DNA of 64,000 nt from Sinonovacula constricta (Eukaryota; Mollusca; Bivalvia; Cardiida; Solecurtidae). Shown here in pieces: positions 46,374 through 59,370 of the stretch (position 1 is its first letter; each line of letters starts with the position of its first letter). Position numbers and translations under genes: made by a program. The stretch covers positions 862,604 through 926,603 of the forward strand of contig CM017567.1 in assembly GCA_007844125.1 (NCBI GenBank), given 5' to 3'. The notes beneath the pieces are model-generated. The model was not told the DNA's origin. It ran no database searches and saw nothing but the letters and a program-made list of their open reading frames with translations.

Positions 46374-47690
46374 AAGGAATATTTAAGGATATTGAAAGCA
46401 AACACATGACTCTTTCTGTTGCTGTTAAGTAACCACGTGTATGTTCACAGACAGTAGTGTAAATAGGTTTAGAATGAAGTTGTGTATTTATTGGTTTAAA
46501 CAACGAAAACATAGTTCAAAGGTTAATGGATCTAAAAATCTTTTTGCATTTGTATAGCCTGTAGGTGAACTGAAAGACCTGCAGAATCATCGTCCTGCAC
46601 CAATAAATAAAAAGCTGAACATTATATATTCATACTTGAGTAAGATCTAGTTTAGGCAGTTGGATTCATAATGACAAATAGAATTCAGTTATTCTTGATT
46701 TAGTGTAGATTCTGAGACAGACCCTATGCCACACAAAATGATACGTCTTGTAAAGTAGTCGTCTAGAGTAGATCTTTAAGAATAACTTGAAACAATGAAA
46801 GCAGGTATTATTTTTAGTATAGGGGTAAGTGTGTTGTAATGTCATCAGACAGAAATTACAGAACATTAATTAGACTAGAAGTGTATAATGCAAATACATG
46901 TAAGAGTAAACATCGGTTCCCTTTTCTCTAGGTTTTGTCTTTTTAACACATAAGCGAAAACCATTAAGTGAATACAAAGAATAAAGATGAACTTTAAAAA
47001 GAAAGCTGATAAAAAGCTGATACAAATATTGACCGAGTACTCGAATTCTGGACCGAAAAATTCCTTTATTTCTTAAGTACCATTTTTTGTTCAACTTGAC
47101 ATTCTCGACTAGTTTCGTTTTTGTTTATACACTCATGTGAAACGTACAACAGAAATTCGACAGGCATAATTCACACATTTCAATAGACAAATAAGAAAGG
47201 GTCCTATCAAAATTTCCACAGATATTTAAATTTAATCTGTCAAGACAAAGGCAAACAGGATAAATATAAATGTGACAAAAACACAGAGATCAGACAAAAC
47301 ACACAAAAAGAAAAAACATCAGTTACCGATTTTGAACGGTCAGTCGGCAAAAGGACCTACTGGGGTGCTTAAACCTGGTTTGTGGAGCGCTCCAACCTCG
47401 CACTTCCTGAAGGTTTTTCTATCAAAGAAACAGTGAATATTTAAGGATATTGAAAGCAAACCTATGACTCTTTCGTTTGTATTAATGAATCACATGTATG
47501 TTCACAGACAGCAGTGTGAATAGATTTGAATAAAGCTGTGTATGTATTGGTTTAAACAACGCATACATAGTTCAAAGGTTATTCGATGTATAAATATATT
47601 TGTATTTGTACTTGAGTAAGATCTAGTGTAGGAAGTTGGATTCATAATGACAAATAAAATACAATTATTCTTGATTTAGTGTAGATTCTG
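46374..47690. repeat. Direct-repeat arrangement X-Y-X' (related to the 59.7-60.3 kb repeat)
   Basis: X (46374-46720, starting atatttaaggatattgaaag and ending tcttgatttagtgtagattc) recurs as X' (47431-47690), shortened by an internal deletion of about 80 bases. Between them, Y (46725-47430, starting tatgccacacaaaatgatac) matches 59705-60335 over more than 600 bases in the same orientation. A third, weaker relative of the end of Y lies at 45480-45600 (gcaaaagg, ggagctcaaacctgttt). Confidence 0.8.
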
Positions 47691-47694
47691 CGGC

Positions 47695-48590
47695 TAGAAG
47701 CATCACATATGTACTCGTTCAGACCTTGTGTGTATGTATATATTTGTGAGTGTGTGTATACACATATACACACATATGAACACACAATGTTTTATCGAGT
47801 TACATTTATTCTACTAATAGCAACGTTATATGTATACAGATCAATTATGTAGACTGTTGTATTTCAATTGTATTTTCAATTGTTGCATCATAAACTATGA
47901 ATGTAACACTGAGCTGTCAATATTATGACTTTACTTTTAAACAGTTATCCGAATACTTTCCAAAGTTGTAATTTGTGTTATCAATAATTTCAATTAAAGA
48001 GGACGATTGAAATAACTAACATGTGTTCTTTAGCACGTTATTATTTCCTTGATATATCTTACAAAGAAAATAGATGTTAACAATTTGGCAGGTATTATTA
48101 GTAATATTAGTGCAATCTAATGAAAGCTTTACATTATAAACCAATGTTTGCCTTACCCTTAGCTACAACATCGACTCACAAATGTTCCTGAATGAGTCTT
48201 CTCATTCCTTCCATTCGCCAATATGTCCAGGATGATGTAGGATTCAACAAGACACCCTCACTTTCATATTTAACGGACGACGAACTAAAATGTATAATTG
48301 GTTTCTTAACAAGGAAGTTAAATGATCTGTGCTTTTGTACCGGTTTTGACATTACTTCCTCGATCATCGAAAGAAAGGGCTATTAATATACACTTTACAC
48401 AGGAAACTTTGTTCCATTCATTAAAACAGCGATTAGATTATATCTGATCAACTGAAATAATTATATCTGCTCTGCTTGAATTAATCACTGATCCTGTAGC
48501 TACTACGCCGTCGTATTCGATTCGGGTTTAAATTGTGTATTAACAAACAATAAGGACTTTGAAGACAGGGTCTTTTTATTGAATACACAT
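47695..48590. other. No gene recognised
   Basis: AT-rich sequence with a short TATACACA-type microsatellite (about 47730-47790). No coding support. Confidence 0.5.
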
Positions 48591-48597
48591 TTTGTTT

Positions 48598-48845
48598 GTA
48601 CAGTACTGAAAATTACGAAATTGACAATTTTCTCGTTTTCACTCCGTTTCGTTTCCGTTTCAGTTGGAAGCGTTTGCCGCTCCGTTTCCATTCCGCTTCC
48701 GTTGCGTTTCCATTTCGTTATATTCGTTTCCAGCGCTGCATTTCAAAACGCTTCCAGCGTTTCTATCGTTTCTTCCGTTTCTATCGTTTCTTCCGTTTCT
48801 ATCGTTTCAATCGTTCCATTTCTCTCCGTTGCGATTTTGATTAAA
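48598..48845 (+). repeat. CGTTTCC-rich repeat segment, copy 1
   Basis: It opens with cagtactgaaaattacgaaa and ttgacaa, then about 220 bases of irregular ccgtttc/cgtttctat units. The open frames (Phe/Arg/Tyr/Ser-rich) follow from the repeat. The related segment at 59145-59370 has the same cagtactgaaaat motif at its opposite end. Confidence 0.75.
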
Positions 48846-48849
48846 AAAA

Positions 48850-49790
48850 ATCGTTTAATAAATTTCTTAATGTAAAGTACTTCCGGTGTGTTTGTAAAAT
48901 GACGAAAGAAGTAAACATTCTGGGGAGAGGCAAAAGTCTTCCATTACATATAAAGGGATCGGCAATAGATTGTTTGCGACGAGGCTATTCAGTGTCAGCC
49001 ACCCGGAGGAAAATTGCAGACACATAACTACCCTCCTGAATCAGCCGAAACAACAGGAAACTGCGCTTTAGTTAATATTAGGCTAATCACGATAAAATGT
49101 TTCACTACTAACCTGTTTTATGCAGAAAAACTCAAATTTCAATTATAAAACACCAGGTAAAGATTCAGTGAGTGCATACATTTCCCATCTAGACTGACCA
49201 ACAAAAACGTTGAACACGCTTTGTATTGTTGTCATTCATTTTCGCGATATTTATCCAAACACTGATGCTAAAAAACGAAAATAGTTCACAAACACAATTG
49301 CAGCTCTGTCACAATTGTGTTGTCCAAACACTGAATCACCGAAGATAGTCAAATAAAACACAAAGTAAAATTACAGCCCTCTAAACCGTTTAAGAAGAAA
49401 TATTACTTTTTGATTCAAACATAGAACGAAATAAATATTGTGGCAATTTAATAATTTCGCACGACATTTTCGAAGTTTTAATTGTTTAAAGAGAAATCTC
49501 GCGTTGATTATTTTTATTGGATATAAGTTAATTTGACGATTTTTTTTATTTATCTTTTATGTACACTGCATTTACAGACATCTACATGTAACATTATAGA
49601 CATGTCAAAATACTATGAAAAATGGCGATTGATATCAAAAGTAGACAGTCATGAAAAAACACATTTTCAACGTCAGTAAACACAAGTACGATTTTCTGGA
49701 TATTTAAAAAGAAAGAAAATGACATCGTCACGAACGTATCTTGTGACAGAGCAAAGTAAGTGTGTCTTAAACATGTACTGTATCTGGAAT
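48850..49790. other. No gene recognised
   Basis: AT-rich sequence between the CGTTTCC segment and the 3' end of the LINE. Confidence 0.5.
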
Positions 49791-49819
49791 GTTGCATATG
49801 ATTTTTTTTATCAAAATAG

Positions 49820-52800
49820 TTAACTCAAGCGTATAAAATCCCGCCATACCTTCGTAAATGTATCTAGCTTAACCGACTGGATAGCGACAAATTTTTCAGT
49901 AACAATCAATGATTTAACATGGTTCTGAAATGCATTTAAATTCAGAAAAACTCCCTTCATTTTACACCTATAAATATAGTATTTTAACAAAAGAATGATG
50001 TTGTTACAAGGTATGGTTAGTTGCGGACAGCCGAAGAGGAAGGTCTTTTTGGAGAGCTCAAAATTTAATTTAGGTATACTGCTCATTAACCATCGATGAA
50101 CTTCCATTACAAAATGCTTAACAATATTACAGTCCCAATACAAGTGACATAATGTTTCCGGAGAATTATTACAGAATGAGCAATTTTCGTTATCTCGTAT
50201 TTTCATTTTCTTTAGTAGAATATTAGTTCCAAGAATTCGGTGATTAATTCTATATTGTAACCACCTCAATTTAGGGTCCTTTGTTACTTTAAAAGGTAGA
50301 GAGTGCATGGTTTTCCAATTAAAATAGACCCCTGGGAAATTGTTTTGCCACTTCAATTGAGATTTTGGTTGAAGTTTTGTTATCACCATAACATCATATA
50401 TAGAACGGCTACCTTTTCGGTCTTTAGTCAGGATATTTAGTGATGTCTGCATTAGTGGGTTTTGAATTTTGTAGCCTTTGTAGCCCAGATTGAATGAAAA
50501 TCTTTTTAATTGAATGTATTATACCTTCAAATTGTAGGAAGTTTGTATTAACATCGAAATTTCTTTGAAATTCTGCAAAGGTGAAAAACACTCCTAAATC
50601 ATTTATGAAATCATTGACAAATAAAATACCATTTCTTAGGTATTGTTTGTATTTAAATGACCTCCCTGCTACTTTTAACAAAGGGTTAAGCCACACAGGT
50701 TGCATTAAAATCTGCTCCCAGTTATTTACAGGGATACTATTAACATAGGCACAATAACCATCCCAGACATCTGTCCAAAAAACATTTTTTACATTCTTCT
50801 TTTCACGTGCAATATATTCCACACCGTATTTGCTACAGTTATGGAGAAATGGGCAGATCTCACTAACAAGATATGAGTATTTACTATTGGACTGCATAAA
50901 TCTCCTGATCTATGTAACTTTAAGAGCCTGTATAAACTTTCTCACATCAACAGCTCTAAGACCTCCATTGCAAACATCTTGTGTTATAGTACCTCTACTA
51001 ATTTTATCTGGTCCATCATTCCAGATGAATTTGAAAAACATTTTTTGCAGGTCTTTTATTAAATTTGTACTAGGATTTGGTATCGTAAGAAAAAGACTGG
51101 TTAATTTTGATAGTGCCAGTGTCTTAACAACTGTTATTCGGCCCAAAGGTGATAGTAGCCGTTTGGACCATATAGTTAATAACCTTTTAATGTCATTACT
51201 CTTTGGTGCAAAATTGAGTTCACAAACCGTTTCTAAGTTTACCGACAGTGTCACACCTAATAATTTAAATGGACCATTATTCCACTTGACATTAAACACT
51301 GGGCACATAACTAGACCACTATTTTTCATAGACCCTATCCATACTGCTCTGGTTTTATCTACATTCATACATAGACCAGAAACATCTGCATAGAATTTTA
51401 AGACATTCATTGTGTTTAAAAAAGACTGTTCTGAGCCGTCAAGTATTAAACAGGTATCATCTGCGTACTGACTTACCAAGTATTCAATATCACCAACTTT
51501 AATTCCTTTAATATTCTTATTATTCTTGATTAACAAAGCTAAGATTTCTGCACACAGGACAAAAATATACGAAGATAAGGGGTCCCCTTGCCGGCAGCCT
51601 CTGTATAAGTGGAACCAGTCGGACAGGTGGCCATTAACCACAACAGCAGATTGGATATTGGTGTAGAACAGTTTAACCCAGGAAAGAATAGAGTCACCGA
51701 AGTTAAAAAAACCTCATAACATCAAGCATAAACTCCCAAGACACTGAATCGTACGCAGCAGCAAAATCTACTAGCAACAGCATACCTGAAATGTTGAATT
51801 TCTTAGTATAAAACAGTAAATCATAAATTAAGCGGATATTAATACCAATGAACCTTCCAGAGATAAAACCACTTTGGTCCTCGCTTATCAAATTGGCCAA
51901 AAGGGATTTGATTCTATTAGCAATACAAGCAGATGCTATCTTATATGTAATATTAAGTAATGAAATGGGACGCCAGTTTTTTAAATATTTTTTTTTCTTT
52001 ATCCCCTTTTGGAATACATGTGATTACACCCAACTTATCAGACCCTGACAGTTCACCTGTTTCATATGCACAGTTTAATGCACGTAACACAAAATCGCCT
52101 ATGTCCAGCCAGAAAAATTTAAAAAAGCTGCTGTAAATCCATTAATTCCCGGCGAAGTATCATTTGACATTCTTTTTAGGCTAAATAGTGCTTCTTCTTT
52201 GGATATAGGGCCTTCTAATTTTACTTTTTCTGATTCCGATATCTTTTTAATATCAATGTTTTCAAATATGTTATTCAGATCTATTGACCTGGTTTCTTTA
52301 TAGGAGTATAGGTGCTTATAGTGGTTTTTAGTTTCGTTCAGGATAGAATTCTGATCAATAATAAGGTTTCCCGTGTTTGTGTACAGACTTGCCATATGCT
52401 TCGAAACGAAATGTCTATTTTCTAAGTTACAGAAATATTTAGATGGTTTTTCCCCGTCCAGTACCCATTTAGCACGAGATCTTACCAGCGAACCCTCTAA
52501 ACGTTTTTTCCTAATTTCTAATAGCTCTTGTTGTTTTAAAACTAGCAAGGTTTGGTCATCCGTGTTAGTGCTCTGTTGTAATGATTCTAATTCCTGTATT
52601 AGCTTAGCCTCTTTTGCACACTCCTGGCGCTTTTTAAAAGTTGCAAATAAAATTGTTTGCCCTCGTATTTCCATTAGTAGTGTTTCAAGAAAATTTTTAT
52701 CATCAATAGAGAAAACAATATTTGCATTGTTTGTCTCATTTACCGGCCCATCCCTGTTCTGCGGTTCTGTAGCATACTGAATTTTAATACGCTGGATTAA

Positions 52801-53598
52801 TGACTTTGTTTGTTGGACATATTCTGCATCTTTTAACAATGAATTGTTAAATTTCCAGTAGGATTTCCCAGCCTTAAAACTGCCTAATTTTAAGCAGATA
52901 ACTATTATTGAATGATCAGAACAGTAACCTGGGACAATTAATGCTTCAGCAATGTCTGTGAACAACGTGTTCGAAATAAGAAAATAATCGAGGCGTGATT
53001 TTTTAAGAGGATTGCCTTTAAACCATGTATACTGTTTTTTTTCCAGGTTCTGTTCCCGCCAGCAGTCTATCAGGTCAAGTTCACTTATAAGATTAAAAAC
53101 TGCTTCCCGTGCCCTTGGGTTGTTAATGTTTACATAATTAAAGCAATCCATCTCAGGGTTAAGGATAATGTTAAAGTCACCAGCTATAATATATTCATTT
53201 TGAAGCATTTTCAATCTATTACACAAGTTGTTATAAAAATTAGACTCATCCTTATTTGGACCGTAAATGCAAACCAAAGATATTCTTTTGTTTGATATAG
53301 TGCAATGTACAATAATAAGGTTCCCACAATCATCTTTTTCAAATGATTGAAATTTAAAATCAAAGTTATTATCTATCAAAATAGCAACCCCTCTTGACTG
53401 ACTGCCAAAGTTGCTTAAATAACATTCATAACCCCATTGGCTCCGTATAATACTATAGTCCCTATCAGTGAAATGAGTGTCTTGTAAAAAATAAATGTTA
53501 TATTTTTTGTTGCGGATATAACTAAATACATCCTTTCTCTTTCGGCTATCCCCTAAACCCTGCACGTTCAAAGACGCAATTTTAACGCTTTCTGACAT
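49820..53598 (-). pseudogene. LINE ORF2: APE endonuclease plus reverse transcriptase, frame-disrupted
   Basis: The ATG at 53598 opens a 499-codon frame with APE motifs (ASLNVQGLG, LQDTHF, AGDFN, SRLDYF, CSDHSII). Downstream frames carry RT blocks: SEDQSGFISGRF and DFAAAYDSVSW (51703-51900), RGCRQGDPLSSYIF and QYADDTCL (50910-51641, YADD catalytic Asp pair intact), thumb and connection sequence (50424-50897), and the Cys/His motif CSFCNNSPETLCHLYWDC (49820-50452). I count four frame changes (near 52110, 51985, 51705 and 50450) and one TAG (50910-50912). At least three of the frame changes coincide with T or A homopolymer runs. The YADD and endonuclease residues are preserved, so decay is slight or some breaks are sequencing errors. 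Confidence 0.9.
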
Positions 53599-54362
53599 CT
53601 ACTAAAAGTGCAAAAATACACACAAAATCTAAGTATGAGTCTTCAACCTTTGTACAATAATTCAGATACAGTATTGTCTTAACTACCGTCACAAACACAG
53701 ATGATAGACATAACAGCTTTGGTAAAAGCATTATTATAAGCGTTTCCAACATGTATGGAGCTTAAGATTGGCAAATACTTTTAATGGACGTCATAAAACT
53801 CTATTGTTTTACTGAACCCCTATAAAACAATTTACAAAAAAGATCAGCATAATCCTAGTAAATTCTAGCATCGTTCTGTTAGATATACATTTGCTTTTAT
53901 GTGCGAAACAAATTATTTTATGTAGAGTGTTCTTTAAAAAATAATTTAAAAAAATCGAGATTTTACGTTACAAACAGCTTTATGCACGAATCATATTGCC
54001 CATCTGCGATACACTCACAATTTCAAATAGTGTTATATGTATACTTAGGAATAATCCATACTCAGTTAAAGCTAAATATCTGACATTTTCGCCACAAAAA
54101 TTTAAAGTTGGACCATAATAGATCTACAGTTTATATAGCTGTTCACATGACTTGTATGCAAAAAGACACATAAGCTAGTAATTAAAGGAACTTCTAAAAA
54201 AATAATGTTTATTAAATACACAAATAGTTTTACAACTCATAGCTATAACTTTTCACAAAACTTGTATTTAGACTATTACATTAACTATTACTTACCGGAA
54301 CTTGTTAAACAAACACTGTATTATCTAATAGTGAAAATATCAAGTTACTGGTGCAAATGCTG

Positions 54363-55469
54363 TTACCAGAAGTAGATTCTAATAACTAAAGTAATGCTAA
54401 CTGAAATATACCAACTACATGTTTTGTAGTAGAATCCTACAGGTTTTGACAGGTCCGTGTTAATGTCGACCTTGACTTTAATGCCGTTCCTCAGGAGAAC
54501 CAGGATCACGCCGTCGTCCGTCCAGACCGATTTGACGTCCTCACGTGTCGATAATAGTTGAACAAGTTTAACGTTTTTCACCGTCAAATCCTCACGGATA
54601 ACGATTGGTGTCCCTTTGAGTTGTCGACGTGCCCGGATAACCATCTTCTTAGTAGATCGGCGGACAAACTTGCAGATAATCGCCCGGTTTCCGTCGGTAG
54701 AAAAACGCCCGATCCTATGCGCCACACATATATCTTTGTCCCCAATTTGCAGGTCTAGCTTTTCATGAAACATGGCACATATAAGTGATGTCGTTTCCTC
54801 GGCGGTTTCGTTCCTTTTTTTGTCGTCAACTCCGAAAATTCGAACGTTGTTTATTCTACTATACTGCTCCTGCTCGTTGAGCCTGTGTTCATTCCACTGA
54901 AAAGCTTGTTCCTTTTCAGCTACAAGTCCCTTGAGCTTTTTGTTCGATTCTTTTGTTTGCTGCAGGTCTTTCTTCAAATTCTCAATTTCCAGTTTCATAC
55001 CTTCGGTGTCTGATTTTAAGTCTTCGATATTATTGACTGCTTCTAACGTTGTAGACTTTATGTTCCGCAACTGTTCGTACACCATGTCGAAGTCTTTTTT
55101 GATATCCGCTGCTAGTTCAGATTTAAAGGCTGACAACTTATCCGAAATGAACTCTTCCGTGGTGAGATTTTCTAAGCTTTTGTTGATATACTCCTTTGAA
55201 GCAAGAGTGTTTAATTTCTGAGTAAAGGATTCCATCATTTCAACAATCCTGCCCACCATGGGCTCACATTGTGTCTCACCCCTGAGCATATCGTCAATGC
55301 GCACTTGTTTATCTACCTTAGGGTCCTTGCTGCTAGCTCTGGCTGACTCTTTCGTATTCCTGTCGCAGCTTTCGTCTTTCTTCTTCCCCCCACTTCTGGT
55401 CTTGGACTTTTCTCTGGGCGTTGCTAGGAGAGCTATTTCCTTAGTCGAGCCTTTTTCGGTGTCCCCCAT
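54363..55469 (-). CDS. LINE ORF1 protein: coiled coil and L1-type RNA-binding core
   Basis: I start at the ATG at 55469 (MGDTEKGSTKE); the frame upstream opens only with TTG. The 368 residues comprise a basic Lys/Ser-rich N-terminus, a long coiled coil (about 95-200, with LKSDTEGMKLEIENLKKDL), then an RRM-like core (NNVRIFGVDD, VAHRIGR, RAIICKFVRR) and a C-terminal domain (GTPIVIREDLT). This order is that of L1 ORF1p, a trimeric nucleic-acid chaperone that coats the element RNA. The frame is intact. The 764-base spacer to ORF2 is long and AT-rich and may contain an insertion that I do not recognise. Confidence 0.85.
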   Translation of the reverse strand: MGDTEKGSTKEIALLATPREKSKTRSGGKKKDESCDRNTKESARASSKDPKVDKQVRIDDMLRGETQCEPMVGRIVEMMESFTQKLNTLASKEYINKSLENLTTEEFISDKLSAFKSELAADIKKDFDMVYEQLRNIKSTTLEAVNNIEDLKSDTEGMKLEIENLKKDLQQTKESNKKLKGLVAEKEQAFQWNEHRLNEQEQYSRINNVRIFGVDDKKRNETAEETTSLICAMFHEKLDLQIGDKDICVAHRIGRFSTDGNRAIICKFVRRSTKKMVIRARRQLKGTPIVIREDLTVKNVKLVQLLSTREDVKSVWTDDGVILVLLRNGIKVKVDINTDLSKPVGFYYKTCSWYISVSITLVIRIYFW

Positions 55470-55540
55470 TGTGAGCAAGAATTATACTGACAATAAAGAT
55501 CTATGTCGTCGTTTAGGTTTTAACAGTTTATAAAGTTATT

Positions 55541-58500
55541 TTAACATTTGATTCACACAAACGCCAGCCAACGATAAAAAACTCGCTACGAAAAATCCTG
55601 TGTCAATGTTACACTCCGTGCACATGTACATATGTATACATGAAACTAATTGAGCCAATCCCACGCCGCAGTGTCCGAGTTACACCGTCACGCTTTCTGC
55701 ACCCGGTCGGCCAAGTAAAATGTGTAATCAAGCTAGCAGCCTGGCCCTCATGTATATCCGTTTTATGGAAAACTGTCCATAAGATCAATTTCTACTTCAA
55801 AATTTGTTTAATAAGACCGCACACATGTTAGGAAAAAGGTTTACTCCATGTTTGCAACAGATTTTTTTCCCCTTCCCACCAGTTAGCTTCTAGAAACAAA
55901 GAAAAACTTCCTCTAAAATCCCCCTGTCACAAAAACACGTCTTGCCGTGGCGAGCGACCTTCACCTTTTTAATTTGACGAATTTGTCAATATGACGTATT
56001 TTAACACCTTTACCCATAGCCCTAACCTGACCTACTTGTCTTCGCCAGACGTCATATCCCGGAATAAACAAACTGTCAAATGTGGTCCACACACATCCAG
56101 TATCCTAAAAAGTAACTTCTCTGTGATGTGTTAATCCGCAAAAAAGCGTAATGGAGATACGACCCACCAACCCGGAGTTTGCCCCCCCCCCCATCTGTAA
56201 GTGCAGACCGGACGTTTGCCCCCCACCCCCACTGCCGAAATGAAAAGGCGAACCCCCCCTCCCATATTTGTTACATGGCGGACTTTAGTTTTTACGTTTC
56301 GCTGACAGTTACGTGTAATATCCAAGAATTTAAGGAAAGTATTACTCACTAGAGTCGCATTTCATCGTTAACATTATTTTCTCATATAAACATAAACAAA
56401 AGCTGTTTTTTCCGAAAATAGGCACATAAAAAGTCGCATAAAATACAACTTTCTAAGAAAACAAGCGTGTGTTATTTTTGCTTTCGGTTTGCTCATATAA
56501 GCGCTAATTAACGGCTATTCAATACATTGTTAACGCACTTAAAACATGGAGTCGCTAATTAAATCACTGTGATTTTAATTTATCCAACAAAATAAATGCG
56601 GTGTTGTTTTTTTTTGGCGCGGCGGGCTCTCTGGCCAACACTGCACCATCAAAGAAAATTCTGGGAAACAATCACCAGTCACAACCATTTGAAGTCTACG
56701 AAAAGAAAAAAATCGTTTCAAATTGACCGACCCATTATTTCTCTCAGTACTGTTTAACATGATATCGATCGATAATTGTCTTCAAGCTGCCATAATGATA
56801 AGTTCTTAAGTAGTGAGAGGGGAGGGAGGGGGGACTGTACTATGTAGTAATGATTCAGAACGCATATCCTTTTACTTATATAAATGTCCTAACAAACTTC
56901 TTTTGTCCATCGAATGATCATAAACTTTTTTTATAAAGGAACTATTTATATTTAAGGTATGGATTAACTATAAAATAATAGGCGAGCCATTGAATATATT
57001 TGGACTAAACACGAGATGAAAATATATATTAGACTGTTCCTTTAAGTGTCTTGTCTTCTTAACAATATTTACAAAAAATAAACGACAAGTTATGTAGTAT
57101 TTACTATAAGAAATCCCCCATCCACGTTTCCTCTTCCTCTACGAAAAAAGAGTGGGGTAGGGAAAGGGTACATCATTGTGGGTACTGCTAGATATAGCGT
57201 TAGGTGCTTTTATGAGCCAAAAAAGATTTTGTAGACCTAAGTGTTTTTTTAATTGTTGTTGTCCTTGCATAAGTCAATGCATATTGCTCTTTAAAAGGTG
57301 AAGGTCATAAACCACACGACTGCCACATGGTGACATTTTCAAACACAGCTGCATAGCGGATGCATGTGTTCTTACAAAGGGGAAAAGGCGCCAAAACACG
57401 GTCACACTTCCTGTCCACTAGACAAACAAGGTGTCATAAATCTGCCAATTAGCTTTATTAGTTGGGTGTCCGCTCATGTATTAAAATTGGGGATTGAGTT
57501 AGAGTAATACTTTATGAAGGTATGAAATGGACCAATGCGCATGAAGAAACATAATATGAATTTAGAAAAAGATATACTTTAAATTAATACATTTCCATCC
57601 TTAAATGGGTACACAAATTAAGTTCCCGGTAGGGCCCACTTTAGACCACCAATTGGCTTAGAACATTTAAGCCATGAATGGGAAAATGGCGGGGTCATGA
57701 AATAAGCCATAGCCAGGCGTGTAGCCCTTCATTCAAATAGTTGCAAGTCAAATAAAGTCAACAGTTTTATGCAGATTTTTAATCGCGGTTCCGATTAATC
57801 ATATATACATAATAGCGCATTATGGGAACTATGCATTGAGAAATGGGAATTTTGACACCAATGTCCAAATGTACACCATTCTTCATTATAAGATGTATAA
57901 CAATTAAGATTAGAAGCATAAGAAACTTTGCTTGACAAAAAGGCAAGATAAAATAAACTACATATCCATACCTCTGTAACTAAAGAAATGATGATGCTGA
58001 TGATGGTGATGCTGCTACTGCTGCTTCTGCCGATAATGATGACGGTGATACCGATGTTGTTTATGATTATGATGAAAATGGTAATAACGGTTACGGTGAT
58101 GTTGATGCTAATTACAATTATGATGTAGATCGTGACGGCGGTGCTGCTGCTGCTGCTGATGATGATGATTAGTGGCGATTATACAGGTAATATGGGATCA
58201 TAATGATGATTATGTGAATTTAATGGCGGTAATGATGATTATTTCTTTGATATTTATCATGTAAATGGACGTGATATAAGTTCGTTTTAACGATTGTTTT
58301 TCATTTAACTGTCATCGATGATTGTATACGTGCACTATTTGGAAATCTATCGTTATTCAGACGTGGCACATTAGGATTATACCAGTCGTTGGCTCTGAGT
58401 GCCGGGGAGGATGTAATTGGTTCTAGATTGGGTTACACCTTGCAATTATGCATAGCATTGTTTGTTTTATGTTTAGTTGTTTTATGTTTTTGTGTTATAT

Positions 58501-58980
58501 GAGATATTTACATTCTTTTGGTTAACGTTTAATTTTATTAAGTAGCTTTAATTTGTATCACGCAATGCATTCTTTGTAAATGACAAATACTTTAAACATT
58601 ATTCTCGCAAAAAATGATAGGCGAAGTTAATCCGGGAACGGACCATGCAGCTATCAAGTAATTAGCGAAAATTCAAACTCAGGCTGCGACATTGCGCGCG
58701 CATACGTGTAAAGTCAGCTGTGTAGACACTATCTTCATATGCAAAACGATGAAGACTAAGAATGTCGATCCAATGCGGATGTTAAGCTTTTCATTGGAAT
58801 TAAAATATCAGTTTCGACAGAAAGCAATTTTATAGTTAAATTGTGTGTTTTATCGTGCGGAGTGATTTTTAGTGCAGTTTCTGTTTTGACGATACCCGAT
58901 GACTTGGACAACTTGTGCGGTTTCGGAACTGTAATGTACGAGTTTGATTAATACGATTTTTTGATAATAATTAAGATTTG
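55541..58980. other. Gene-poor stretch with low-complexity parts
   Basis: 55541-56100 may include the LINE 5'UTR. 56175-56265 has C-runs with a repeated phrase (accggacgtttgcccccc). 57985-58180 is a GAT/GCT-rich simple sequence. Several ATGGG/GGAGG runs lie around 56815-56835. No exon of receptor gene C was found here. Confidence 0.5.
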
Positions 58981-59144
58981 TTTGTTATTTCTTTCTGCAG
59001 ATAACACAAAGTAGCGCGTTTATGATGATAAATTGAAACCATTTATTGTATTCGTTTAAATTTATTTCGTACAAAGAAACGGTTGGAATGTTACTATAAA
59101 TAAACAGGTGACCTAGAAACGTTTGAAGCGGTAGTGAAAATAAC

Positions 59145-59370
59145 TCTTCCGTTACTAGCATTCCGATTTTTGCGTTTCTACCGTTTCTAGCGATCCAAGC
59201 ACTCCGGTTATAGCGTTTATACCGTTTACACCGTTTCAAGCGTTTGTAGCGCTCCGTTGCATTTCCATTTCCACTCCGTTCCGTTTCCGTTTCAACAGGA
59301 AACGAAAAACGTTTCATTTCCATTTCCACTCTGTTCCGTTTGTCAATTTTATGATTTTCAGTACTGTATA
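59145..59370 (-). repeat. CGTTTCC-rich repeat segment, copy 2
   Basis: On the plus strand, irregular cgtttctaccgtttc/ccgtttcc units end at gtcaattttatgattttcag plus tactg. This is the reverse complement of the motif that opens copy 1 at 48602, so the flanking motif is on the opposite side relative to the repeat polarity. Confidence 0.75.

Larger units (their letters stand above)
49800..55540 (-). mobile_element. L1/Tx1-like non-LTR retrotransposon, near full length
   Basis: In minus-strand order there is an ORF1 with coiled coil and L1-type RNA-binding core (55469-54363), then an ORF2 region with APE endonuclease, reverse transcriptase and a C-terminal zinc knuckle (53598-49820). A short A-run (gataaaaaaaatc) follows the last stop codon near 49803-49815, without a long poly(A) tail. 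I could not define a target-site duplication. The 5' boundary is uncertain and may extend past 55540. ORF2 is broken in several places. Confidence 0.88.

Noticed and set aside
48579..48875. Phe/Arg/Ser-rich frames, and the KRYKRYKR-like frame at 58985-59329
   Set aside because: They are by-products of the CGTTTCC repeat; opposite frames are similarly open.
52373..52780. 135-codon plus-strand frame, and others at 50830-51393 and 54558-55533
   Set aside because: They are antisense shadows of the LINE coding regions.
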